From an uncultured Opitutia bacterium (GTDB lineage: Bacteria; Verrucomicrobiota; Verrucomicrobiia; Opitutales; Opitutaceae): 64,000 nucleotides of DNA. Of this stretch, positions 23,882 to 32,955 are shown piece by piece (positions within the stretch are counted from its first letter, which is position 1; each line of letters starts with the position of its first letter). The position numbers and the translations under genes are program-made. The stretch is taken from assembly GCA_903825285.1 (NCBI GenBank), contig CAIJZY010000060.1:1-64000 (forward strand), given 5' to 3'. Under the pieces are notes generated by a model. That model was given only the letters and a program-made list of their open reading frames with translations, did not search any database and was not told the origin of the DNA.

Positions 23882-24330
23882 GCGCCAGCCCCACGGTCCT
23901 CCAACTCATCCCGCACCGTCCGCCGTTCCTCTTTGTGGACGAGATCGTGTCCGAGGGCGCCGACACGCTCGTGGCCAAGCGCACGTTCCATGCGGAGGAG
24001 GATTTCTACAAGGGGCACTACCCGCACGCCCCGATCACGCCCGGCGTGCTGCTGTGCGAGGCGGTGTTCCAGACGGGCGCGCTGCTGATGGCGCGCACCA
24101 TGACCGGGCAGGGGACCGCCGGCGGCGTGCCGCTCCTCGCCAAGATCAGCGACGTGCGCTTCCGGAATCCCGTGTTCCCGGGCGAGACAATCATCATCGA
24201 GGTCAGGAAAAAGGAGTCGCTCGGCGGCTTCACCATGATGAGCGGGAGCGTGAAGAGCGGCGAGAAACGCGTGCTCACGGTGGAGTTCGCGGTTGCCTGG
24301 AAAACCCCGGAGGGAGCGCCGGCATCGTGA
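23878..24330 (+). CDS. fabZ: 3-hydroxyacyl-ACP dehydratase (FabZ-like)
   Basis: Hotdog motif [24 protein letters not shown] overlap with the upstream gene. Confidence 0.88.
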   Translation: MSASPTVLQLIPHRPPFLFVDEIVSEGADTLVAKRTFHAEEDFYKGHYPHAPITPGVLLCEAVFQTGALLMARTMTGQGTAGGVPLLAKISDVRFRNPVFPGETIIIEVRKKESLGGFTMMSGSVKSGEKRVLTVEFAVAWKTPEGAPAS

Positions 24331-25166
24331 GCGACTTCCTCCAGCTGTCCGGCCAGACCTTCCTCGTGTTCGGCGTCGCCAACCGGAAGAGCGTGGCGTG
24401 GTTTGTGGCGAAGTCCCTCGAGGAGCAGGGCGCCCGCGTGCTCTACAGTGTGCGCTCGGAGGCGCGGCGGAAATCCCTCGAGGCCCAGCTCGCGGGCAAG
24501 CCCGTCTTCCTCTGCGACGTCGAGCTGCCCGGCGCCGTCGAGCGGCTGGCGGCCGAGGTGGCCGCGGCCGGCCACACCGAGCTGCACGGCATCGTGCACT
24601 CGATCGCCTTCGCGAACTACAGCGAGGGCTTCCAGCCGTTCCACGAGACCAAGCGCGCCGACTTCCTCCAGGCCACCGGCGTCTCGGCCTTCTCGCTCGT
24701 GGAGATCGCCCGCGCCTTCAAGCCGCAGCTCGCGCGCCAGGCGTCCGTGGTGACCATCGGCATCTCCTCGCTCCAGGTCACGCCCGACAACTACGGCTAC
24801 ATGGGCCCGATCAAGGCCGCGCTCGAGTCCTGCGTGCGCTTCCTCGCCAAGTCCTTCAGCGCCGACACGGCCGTGCGCTTCAATGCCGTCGGCGCCGGCC
24901 CGCTCAAGACCAGCGCGTCGGCCGGCATCCCGGGCTACCTCGAAAGCTATCTCTACGCGGAGAAGCTCACGTTCCGGAAGAAGAACCTCGAGACCCAGGA
25001 GGTCGCGAACGCCGTGCTGTTCCTGCTCAGCGCGCGCAGCAGCGGCATCAACGGCACCACGCTGGTTGTGGACGCCGGCCTTGGCTCGAACTACTTCGAC
25101 GCGGAGATCATCCGGCTGGCCATGCGGACGCCGGTTCCGCCGGCGCCCACGCCAAAGGCCACATGA
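24327..25166 (+). CDS. fabI: enoyl-ACP reductase (FabI-like SDR)
   Basis: FLVFGVANRKSVAWFVAKSLEEQGA, SIAFANYSEGFQPF; GTG start overlaps the fabZ stop (GTGA). Confidence 0.88.
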   Translation: MSDFLQLSGQTFLVFGVANRKSVAWFVAKSLEEQGARVLYSVRSEARRKSLEAQLAGKPVFLCDVELPGAVERLAAEVAAAGHTELHGIVHSIAFANYSEGFQPFHETKRADFLQATGVSAFSLVEIARAFKPQLARQASVVTIGISSLQVTPDNYGYMGPIKAALESCVRFLAKSFSADTAVRFNAVGAGPLKTSASAGIPGYLESYLYAEKLTFRKKNLETQEVANAVLFLLSARSSGINGTTLVVDAGLGSNYFDAEIIRLAMRTPVPPAPTPKAT

Positions 25167-25221
25167 GCAAACGCCAAACCGGCCGAACCCACGGATGCGT
25201 TGGGCGGGGAAATCCTGGCCG

Positions 25222-26256
25222 ATGAAATTTGAGCACGTGTGCATCGAGTCGCTGGCGGTCGCGCTGCCCGAGGAGGTCTGGACTTCCGCGCAGATCGAGG
25301 ATCGGCTGCGCCCGCTGTACGAGCGCCTGAAGCTGCCCGAGGGCCGGCTGGAGCTCATGACCGGCATCCGCCAGCGGCGGATGTGGCCGGCGGGCACGCG
25401 ACCCTCCGACGCCAGCGCCGCCGCCGGCAAGGCGGTCCTCGCCAAGTCAGGCCTGGCGGCATCCCAGGTCGAGCTGTTCATCCACGCCGCCGTCAGCCGC
25501 GACATGCTGGAGCCCGCCACGGCGTCGTTCGCGCACCGCAAGATCGGGCTGCCCGGCACCGCGCAGATCTTCGATGTCTCCAACGCCTGCCTCGGCTTCC
25601 TCAATTCCCTCACCGTGGCCGCCGGCCTGATCGAGTCGGGCCAGATCCGCTGCGCGCTCGTCGTGGCCGGCGAGAACGGCCGACCGCTAGTCGAGCAGAC
25701 CCTGGCCACGCTGCTCGAGCGCCCGCTGAACCGGAACGAGATCAAGCCGTACTTCGCCAACCTCACCATCGGCTCCGGCGCGGTGGCGGCGGTGGTCTGC
25801 CACGACTCGCTCGTGCGCGGCCGCGCCCACCGGCTGCTCGGCGGTTTCGCCCGCGCGGCCACCCAGCACAGCGAGCTCTGCCAGGGCGACACCCACGGGG
25901 CCGACGCGCTGGCGATGCAGACCGACTCCGAGTCGCTCCTCGTGGCGGGCGTGGCGCTCGCGCAGGAGACCTGGCGGGAATTCATCGGCCCGAACGGCTG
26001 GCCCGGTGCCGGCTTCGACCGCTTCATCTGCCACCAGGTCGGCAGCACGCACCGGCGCAAGCTCTACGAGCAGCTCGGGCTGGACCTCGCAAAGGACTTC
26101 TCAACCTTCGAGACGCTGGGCAACACCGGCTCCGTGGCGCTGCCCGCGACGCTCGCCGCCGCGATCGACGCCGGAGCCGTGCGCGAGGGGAGCCGCGTCG
26201 GATTGCTCGGCATCGGCAGCGGGCTCAACTGCCTCATGCTCGCCCTCGAATGGTGA
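25222..26256 (+). CDS. oleA: OleA-like thiolase / KAS III-like synthase
   Basis: FDVSNACLGFLNSL active Cys, SRDMLEPATAS (OleA-type LEP glutamate), C-terminal LGIGSGLNCLMLALEW. Confidence 0.8.
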   Translation: MKFEHVCIESLAVALPEEVWTSAQIEDRLRPLYERLKLPEGRLELMTGIRQRRMWPAGTRPSDASAAAGKAVLAKSGLAASQVELFIHAAVSRDMLEPATASFAHRKIGLPGTAQIFDVSNACLGFLNSLTVAAGLIESGQIRCALVVAGENGRPLVEQTLATLLERPLNRNEIKPYFANLTIGSGAVAAVVCHDSLVRGRAHRLLGGFARAATQHSELCQGDTHGADALAMQTDSESLLVAGVALAQETWREFIGPNGWPGAGFDRFICHQVGSTHRRKLYEQLGLDLAKDFSTFETLGNTGSVALPATLAAAIDAGAVREGSRVGLLGIGSGLNCLMLALEW

Positions 26257-27143
26257 CCGCTGTCCAGCTCCCCGCGGACCTGGCCCGCGAGTATCCGTTT
26301 ACGCCGCAGGCATTCGTGACGCCGCGCGGCGCCCGGATGAGCTACCTCGACGAGGGTCCGCGGTCTGACGAGGCCGTGCTCCTGCTGCACGGCAACCCGA
26401 CCTGGTCGTTTTATTACCGGATTCTGGTGCGAGAACTGGCCCCGAAACTTCGCTGCATCGCCCCCGACCACATCGGCATGGGGCTCTCGGACCAGCCCGA
26501 GGACTACGATTACACGCTCGGCACGCGCATCGCCGACATCGAGGCGCTGGTCGCGTCGCTGGGCCTGCGCCGCATCCACCTCGTGGTGCACGACTGGGGC
26601 GGGGCGATCGGCTTCGGCTTCGCGGCGCGGCATCCCGAGATGATCGGCCGGATCGTCGTGCTGAACACCGCGGCCTTCGCCTCGCCACGCATTCCTTTTC
26701 GCATCGCGCTATGCCGGCTGCCCGGGATCGGGCCGCTGCTGGTGCGCGGGCTCAATGGCTTCGCGTGGCCCGCGACTTGGATGGCGATGCACCGCCGGAG
26801 GCTCACGTCGGCGCAGAAGCGCGGCTACCTGCTGCCGTACGGGTCATGGCAGGCGCGCATCGCGGTGAGCGCGTTTGTCCGCGACATCCCGCTGGCGCCA
26901 TCGCATGTGAGCTGGGCGCCGCTGGCCGAGACCGCCGCCGCGCTGGGAAAATTTCGGGACCGGTCGATGCTGATCGTGTGGGGTGGGCGGGACTTCTGCT
27001 TTGACGACACCTTCCTCGCGCGCTGGCGCGAGCTGTTCCCCGCCGCCAACTGCGTCCGCCTGGACGACGCGGGGCACTACGTGCTCGAGGACGCCGCGGA
27101 GGAAGTGATTCCGCTCATTCGCGACCACCTGCTTGCGCAGTAG
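26250..27143 (+). CDS. oleB: OleB-like alpha/beta hydrolase (haloalkane-dehalogenase family)
   Basis: LLLHGNPTWSFYYR, DHIGMGLSDQPEDYDYTL, VHDWGGAIGFGFA; ATG overlaps the oleA stop. Confidence 0.8.
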   Translation: MVTAVQLPADLAREYPFTPQAFVTPRGARMSYLDEGPRSDEAVLLLHGNPTWSFYYRILVRELAPKLRCIAPDHIGMGLSDQPEDYDYTLGTRIADIEALVASLGLRRIHLVVHDWGGAIGFGFAARHPEMIGRIVVLNTAAFASPRIPFRIALCRLPGIGPLLVRGLNGFAWPATWMAMHRRRLTSAQKRGYLLPYGSWQARIAVSAFVRDIPLAPSHVSWAPLAETAAALGKFRDRSMLIVWGGRDFCFDDTFLARWRELFPAANCVRLDDAGHYVLEDAAEEVIPLIRDHLLAQ

Positions 27144-27146
27144 GTG

Positions 27147-27297
27147 TGTAGGGCGGGGTCGCCGACCCCGCCAATTGGGCCTTGGCCCGATTCTGAAGTC
27201 GGCGTAATGCCGACAAACTCGCGGTGATTCGTTTCTATTTCCAGCAAGCGCAGGGCGCTGGTTATTCCGAGCAAGGCGGGGTCAGCGACCCCGCCTT
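27147..27297. repeat. intergenic mosaic: two GGCGGGGTC-NNN-GACCCCGCC hairpins in inverted arrangement with an internal GTCGGCG-TAA-TGCCGAC hairpin
   Basis: Same hairpins as 4197-4278, about 100 bp between them. Confidence 0.8.
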
Positions 27298-27309
27298 GCA
27301 ATTACTTGG

Positions 27310-28839
27310 CTATCGGCGATACAGCTCGGCGAGCTCGAGCAGGTATTTCGCGGCGTTGCGCTGCAGCGTGGCGAGGTCATCGGCGCGGTAGCGCCAGGAC
27401 CAGTTGCACTGTGGCTCGCCCGGGGTGTTGAAGCGGGCGCTGGAACCGAGCCCGAGCAGGTCCGGCAGGGGAACGACCGCAAGCGCGCAGACGGAGGCGT
27501 AGGCGGAGCGCAGGAAGTCCCAGTGGATGTCCTGGCCGCTCACGCGGAGGTAGCGGCGCACGTGGTCGCGGGTCTTTTCCGCGGCGGCGGCATACCAGCC
27601 GATCGTCGTGTCGTTGTCGTGGGTGCCGGGGTACACCACGCAGTTCGCGCGCTGGTTGTGCGGCAGATAAAAGTTGTCCGACTCGCCGCCAAACGCGAAC
27701 TGCAGCACCGCCATGCCCGGCAGGCCGGTGGCGTCGCGGAGCGCCAGCACCTCGGGGGTGAGGGTGCCCAGATCCTCGGCGATGAGGCGCGCGTCGGGCA
27801 GCGCGGCGTGGACGGCGCGGAAAAAGTCTAGCCCTGGTCCGTGCACCCAGCGGCCGGGTCGGGCGGTGGTCGACCCAGCCGGAATGGACCAGTAGGATTC
27901 AAAACCGCGGAAATGGTCGATGCGCACGACGTCAAAGAGCGTGAAATTCGCCCGCAGCCGGGCGAGCCACCAGGCGTAGCCGGTCTTGGCGTGAGCCGGC
28001 CAGTCGTAGAGCGGGTTGCCCCAGAGCTGGCCGTCGGCGGAGAAATAGTCCGGCGGACAACCGGCGACGGCGATCGGTCGGGAAGTCTTGGAATCGAGCT
28101 GGAAGAGCGCCGGGTTGGCCCAGACATCGGCGCTGTCCAAGGCGGCGAAGATGGGCGCGTCGCCGATGATGGAGATCTCGCGCTTGGCGGCTTCGGCCCG
28201 GATCAGGGCCCATTGGCCGAAAAAGAGGTATTGGATGAACTCGTAGGCCTCGATGCGCTCGGCGAGCTGCTTGGGCAGGGATGATTTCCGGGCCGCAGCG
28301 GGCGTCCGGGCCGCGGCGGGCCATTCCCACCAGGGCTGGCCACCGAAATGACCCTTCAGGGCGGAGAACAGGGCGTAATCGGGCAACCAGGCCGCGTGCT
28401 GGCGCCGGAACTCGGCAAAGTCGCCGTAGGGCGCCTGGCGACGTCCGCCGGCCACGAACTGCGCATGCGCCCGGAACAGGGCGGGCCACTTGACCTGATA
28501 AAGCTGACCGAAATCCACGCGGTCCGCCGGCAGCGCCTTCAGCGCTGCAACATCCGCCGCAGTAAGCAAACCCGCGCTCACCAGCGCCGCGACATCAATC
28601 AGGTAGGGATTTCCCGCGAACGCGGAGAAACATTGATAGGGTGAATCGCCGTATCCCGTCGGTCCGAGCGGGCAGATCTGCCAAGATTTGAATCCTGCCG
28701 CGGCCAGAAACTCCAGGAAGGCGACCGCATTCTCGTCCAACGAACCAACCCCAAAGCCGCCGGGGAGCGAGGTCGGGTGCAGCAGCACACCCGCATGGCG
28801 ATCCCTCAACCATGAATAGAGCGGCTCAGTCATGCACAA
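27310..28839 (-). CDS. malQ: 4-alpha-glucanotransferase
   Basis: GVLLHPTSLPGGFGVGSLD, VRIDHFRGFESYW, IAEDLGTLTPEVLALRD, YPGTHDNDTTIGW. Confidence 0.95.
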   Translation of the reverse strand: MCMTEPLYSWLRDRHAGVLLHPTSLPGGFGVGSLDENAVAFLEFLAAAGFKSWQICPLGPTGYGDSPYQCFSAFAGNPYLIDVAALVSAGLLTAADVAALKALPADRVDFGQLYQVKWPALFRAHAQFVAGGRRQAPYGDFAEFRRQHAAWLPDYALFSALKGHFGGQPWWEWPAAARTPAAARKSSLPKQLAERIEAYEFIQYLFFGQWALIRAEAAKREISIIGDAPIFAALDSADVWANPALFQLDSKTSRPIAVAGCPPDYFSADGQLWGNPLYDWPAHAKTGYAWWLARLRANFTLFDVVRIDHFRGFESYWSIPAGSTTARPGRWVHGPGLDFFRAVHAALPDARLIAEDLGTLTPEVLALRDATGLPGMAVLQFAFGGESDNFYLPHNQRANCVVYPGTHDNDTTIGWYAAAAEKTRDHVRRYLRVSGQDIHWDFLRSAYASVCALAVVPLPDLLGLGSSARFNTPGEPQCNWSWRYRADDLATLQRNAAKYLLELAELYRR

Positions 28840-28886
28840 AACAACTTAACATAATATACATTGTGCGTGGTTTACCTATGGGAAAG

Positions 28887-30191
28887 CTACCGGGCAGGAC
28901 CCCAATGTCGGCTTAGGGGGTAATAGATGAACAAGGGCCGGCCCATGACCTCGCTGGCCGGGACAAAACCCCAGTAACGGCTATCCATGCTGTAGCCGGA
29001 ATTGTCTCCCATGGCGAAGAAGGAGTTGGGCGGGACCACCACGGATTCATCGGCAGTAAGCAGATAGTGGGCGCCGTTGTCGGCCGGACCGACATAATAG
29101 CCGCGATAGACCCCTTCGCGGCGGGCGTTCTTCTCAAAAGCGGAGGCGCCGGTGATCGGACGGCCGTTGCGGTAGATCATGGGCTCCCGGATCTGGAGCG
29201 TGTCGCCGGGCAGTCCGACCAGCCGCTTCACGAAATACTGGTCGGAACCGATCAGCGGGATGTTGCGGGTCGCGAAGACGAATCCCTGCCCTACTTCCGG
29301 CCGGACGAAATTGTAGCTGAGCCGGTCCACGAAGAGCTGGTCGCCGGTCAGTTCATCAAAGGAGAGCATGCGATCGCCGGCCTTCACCATGCGGCCGGTC
29401 CGGATGCAGTAGGTCGGCACGCCATTGACCAGGCGGGTCTCGTAGGCGCCGCTGCGCATCTTTTCCTGCAGCCGGGACGAGAATTCGCGGATGTTCTTGC
29501 TGTTGGTGCCGCCAAAGAAGGCCTCGGAGATCACCCAGTCGAAATCGAAGTCCAGCGGGAGCTGCACCGTGACCGGCTTTTCGTCCACGAAGAGCGTGTA
29601 TTCGCGCAGCTGGGTCGGGAAAATGATCCACGTGCGGCCGGGGACCAAGTGCGAATGCACAAGTCCTCGGTTCTCGGTGCCGCCGCCGATGGGCACGATG
29701 ATCTCGCCATCAACCGGGGCGTCGAGGCGGTGCGGCCAGGCGCCGAACGCGATGGCCCGCGCGACCACGGACACCGGGCCGGGCTCGTCGGCCGGATGCG
29801 CGAAAATCTCAGGTGTCATGCCGTTGTACGTCGGCCACATGGAGTTCGTCGGGATCTTGAACGGCTGCACGAAGAACGTGCGGAGGCCGATGATCACGAT
29901 CGCCGCGACCAGGAGGAACTCGACGTTCTCGACCAGCGCGGTCTTCGGGTAGATCGAGCCGCCGGTGCGGCGGAGCACTTCCTCCAGTGCCTCGATGCTC
30001 AGCTTGAGCTGCGCGGTCTCGGCCTTCGCCTTGAGGCGCTGCCGGAGCGCATCCGTCCGCTGCTGCAGCTCGGCGCCCTCCTTGGCCGTGATGACGTCGC
30101 GGCGGAAGTGCCAGACCTTCTCCGCGACCTCGAGCCAGTTGGCCGCGTTTTCGCGCATCTTGGTCGCTTGTGAGTCGAACAGGCCGAACAT
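28887..30191 (-). CDS. lepB: signal peptidase I with extended N-terminal region
   Basis: IPTNSMWPT catalytic Ser, YFVKRLVGLPGD catalytic Lys, FAMGDNSGYSMDSRYWGFV. Confidence 0.92.
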   Translation of the reverse strand: MFGLFDSQATKMRENAANWLEVAEKVWHFRRDVITAKEGAELQQRTDALRQRLKAKAETAQLKLSIEALEEVLRRTGGSIYPKTALVENVEFLLVAAIVIIGLRTFFVQPFKIPTNSMWPTYNGMTPEIFAHPADEPGPVSVVARAIAFGAWPHRLDAPVDGEIIVPIGGGTENRGLVHSHLVPGRTWIIFPTQLREYTLFVDEKPVTVQLPLDFDFDWVISEAFFGGTNSKNIREFSSRLQEKMRSGAYETRLVNGVPTYCIRTGRMVKAGDRMLSFDELTGDQLFVDRLSYNFVRPEVGQGFVFATRNIPLIGSDQYFVKRLVGLPGDTLQIREPMIYRNGRPITGASAFEKNARREGVYRGYYVGPADNGAHYLLTADESVVVPPNSFFAMGDNSGYSMDSRYWGFVPASEVMGRPLFIYYPLSRHWGPAR

Positions 30192-30200
30192 GGGAGAAAA

Positions 30201-32000
30201 TCAGTTGTTCTGGAGGACCTTGATGAAGGCATCAGGTGGGATGGACACCTTGCCAATTTGTTTCATCTTCTTTTTGCCCTCTTTCTGCTTGTCGAGGAGC
30301 TTCCGCTTGCGGCTGATGTCGCCGCCATAGCACTTCGCGGTCACGTCCTTGCGCATCTCGCGGACGTTGTCGCGGGCGATGATCTTGCCGCCGATGGCGG
30401 CCTGGATGGCGACCTTGAACATCTGCGGCGGGATGATCTCCGCGAGCTTCTCGCAGAGCTGGCGGCCCTTCCCGTCGGCCTTCTCGCGGTGCACGATGCA
30501 GGCGAAGGCATCCACCGGGTCGCCATTGATGAGGATGTCCATCTTCACGAGGTCCGAGACGATGTACTCGCCGAGCTCGTAGTCCATCGAGCCGTAGCCA
30601 TGCGTGATGCTCTTCAGGCGGTCGTTGAAATCGACCAGGATCTCGTTCAGCGGCAGGATGCAGTGCAGCATCACCCGGTTCATGTCCAGGGTGTCGGTGT
30701 GCTCACACACGCCGCGCTTCTCCATGATCAGGGAGAGAATGTCGCCCATCCCGTCGTTGGGGATGATGAGCGAGGCCTTGATGGTGGGCTCGCGGATCTC
30801 GAGGATGGTGCCGGGGTCCGGCATGTTCACCGGGTTGTCGACCTCCATCAGCTCGCCGCCGTGCTTGATCACATGGTAGATCACGCTCGGGTACGTGGAG
30901 ATGATCTCCACGTCGTGCTCGCGGCGGATGCGCTCCTGGATGATCTCCATGTGGAGCAGGCCGAGGAAGCCGCAACGGAAGCCGAAGCCGAGCGCCAGCG
31001 AGCTTTCCGAGGCGTAGACGAAGGCCGAGTCGTTCAGGCGCAGGCGGCCCAGCGCCGCCTTCAGCTTCTCGTAGTCGTCGCTCTCCAGCGGATAGAGTCC
31101 GCAGAACACGAGCGGCCGCACCTCCTTGTAGCCGGGCAGCATGGCCGTCGCCGGGCGCGCGGCGTGCGTGATGGTGTCGCCGGTCTTCACGTCGGAGGTG
31201 TTCTTGATGCTGGAGACGACGTAACCGACATCGCCGGCGCCGAGCGATGCGATCTTGGTCATCTTCGGCATGAACACGCCGACCTCCTTCACCTCGGCCT
31301 TCTGGCCGTTGCTCATCAGCATCATCATCTCGTTTGCCTTGATCGTGCCGGAGAACACCCGGACGTAGGCGATGCAGCCGCGGTAGGAATCGTACAGCGA
31401 GTCGAAGACCAGCGCGCGCAGCTGCGGGTAGTCCGCCCAGCGCGGCGGCGGCACGCGGCTGACCACGGCCTCGAGGATGTCCACGATGCCGATGCCGGAC
31501 TTGCCGCTGGCGAGGATGGCCTCCTCGGCCGGGATCGAGAGGATGTCCTCCAGCTGGCGCGTGCAGAGCTCGAGGTTGGCGCTCGGGAGATCGATCTTGT
31601 TGATGACCGGGATGACCTTGAGCTTCTGGCCGAACGCGAGGTGCGCGTTCGCCACGGTCTGGGCCTCGACGCCCTGCGCGGCGTCGATCAGCAGCACCGC
31701 GCCCTCGCAGGCCGCGAGGCTGCGCGAGACCTCGTAGGAGAAGTCCACGTGGCCCGGCGTGTCCATGAGGTTGAGCTTGTAGTCATGCCCATCCTTCGCG
31801 CGGTACGTCATCGTCACCGGATGCGACTTGATCGTGATGCCGCGCTCCTTCTCGAGGTCCATCGAGTCGAGGTGCTGGTCGGTCATGACCCGGTGCGCGA
31901 CCGTGTTCGTGAACTCGAGCAGGCGGTCAGACAGCGTGGTCTTGCCGTGGTCGACGTGCGCGATGATGCAAAAGTTGCGGGTGTATTTGGGCGACATCAT
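30201..32000 (-). CDS. lepA: elongation factor 4
   Basis: RNFCIIAHVDHGKTTLSDRLLE, DTPGHVDFSYEVSRSLAACEGA; C-terminal GGDISRKRKLLDKQKEGKKKMKQIG. Confidence 0.97.
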   Translation of the reverse strand: MMSPKYTRNFCIIAHVDHGKTTLSDRLLEFTNTVAHRVMTDQHLDSMDLEKERGITIKSHPVTMTYRAKDGHDYKLNLMDTPGHVDFSYEVSRSLAACEGAVLLIDAAQGVEAQTVANAHLAFGQKLKVIPVINKIDLPSANLELCTRQLEDILSIPAEEAILASGKSGIGIVDILEAVVSRVPPPRWADYPQLRALVFDSLYDSYRGCIAYVRVFSGTIKANEMMMLMSNGQKAEVKEVGVFMPKMTKIASLGAGDVGYVVSSIKNTSDVKTGDTITHAARPATAMLPGYKEVRPLVFCGLYPLESDDYEKLKAALGRLRLNDSAFVYASESSLALGFGFRCGFLGLLHMEIIQERIRREHDVEIISTYPSVIYHVIKHGGELMEVDNPVNMPDPGTILEIREPTIKASLIIPNDGMGDILSLIMEKRGVCEHTDTLDMNRVMLHCILPLNEILVDFNDRLKSITHGYGSMDYELGEYIVSDLVKMDILINGDPVDAFACIVHREKADGKGRQLCEKLAEIIPPQMFKVAIQAAIGGKIIARDNVREMRKDVTAKCYGGDISRKRKLLDKQKEGKKKMKQIGKVSIPPDAFIKVLQNN

Positions 32001-32911
32001 CAGGCGGCCACGTCGGCGTATTCGGCGAGGCTTTTCACCACCCAGCTTTTCTCCGTGCGCCGGGCCAGGCCCGCCAGCACGCCACCCGGTCCCAGTTCCC
32101 AGAACTCGGTCGCCCCGGCGGCCGCCGCGGACCGCATGCAGTCCTCCCAGAGCACCGACGACACGACCTGCTTCACCAGCGCCGCCTTGAGGTCCGCCGG
32201 CTCGCGCACGGCCTGGCCGGTGGTGTTCGTGAAGACGGTGAATCGCGGCGCGGCGAAGGCCACGCCCTCGAGGTGCGCGGCGAAGGCGGCCCGGGCGGGC
32301 TCCATCAGTCGCGAGTGATAGGCGCCGGCGACATTGAGGGGGATGATCTTCTTGATGCCCCGCTCCTTGGCGGCGGCGACCGCGGCGTCGATGCGGGACT
32401 TCTCGCCCGAAACGATGATCTGGCCGGGGGCGTTGAAATTGGCTGCCTCGATGTCGAACTCGCGGCAGAGTTCCGACACCTTGCCGCGCTCCTCACCCAT
32501 GATGGCGGCCATGCCGCCGGTGGTCTGCTCGCACGCCTGCTGCATGAGCCGGCCGCGCTCGGCCACGACGCGGAGCCCGGTCGAAAAATCAAACACTCCG
32601 GCCGCGCAGTAGGCCGTCACCTCGCCGAGACTAAGCCCCAGCGCGAAGTGCGGCTCGCCCGCCGGCAGCTTGCCCAGCTCCCGCAACGCGGCCAGCAGCG
32701 CCATCCCGTGCACGAACAGCGCCGGCTGGCAGACCTTCGTCTGCGTCAGCTCCGTCTCGGGACCCTCAAAGCACACCTTGGCCAGATCCCAGCCCAGCAC
32801 CGCGTTCGCCTCGTCGTACAGCGCCCGGGCCGCCGGCGACTGCTCCGCAAGCGTGCGTCCCATGCCGACTTTTTGGGCGCCCTGACCGGAAAAAATAAGT
32901 GCCAATGCCAT
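32000..32911 (-). CDS. fabD: malonyl CoA-ACP transacylase
   Basis: ALIFSGQGAQKVGMGR, FALGLSLGEVTAYCAAG (GxSxG); stop overlaps the lepA start. Confidence 0.94.
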   Translation of the reverse strand: MALALIFSGQGAQKVGMGRTLAEQSPAARALYDEANAVLGWDLAKVCFEGPETELTQTKVCQPALFVHGMALLAALRELGKLPAGEPHFALGLSLGEVTAYCAAGVFDFSTGLRVVAERGRLMQQACEQTTGGMAAIMGEERGKVSELCREFDIEAANFNAPGQIIVSGEKSRIDAAVAAAKERGIKKIIPLNVAGAYHSRLMEPARAAFAAHLEGVAFAAPRFTVFTNTTGQAVREPADLKAALVKQVVSSVLWEDCMRSAAAAGATEFWELGPGGVLAGLARRTEKSWVVKSLAEYADVAA

Positions 32912-32955
32912 GGTGAAACGATTAGAAAATGGCCCACCGCCTCAAAAACCAAGCC

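Noticed and set aside
30258-32318. 686-aa plus-strand ORF
   Set aside because: Antisense to lepA and fabD.
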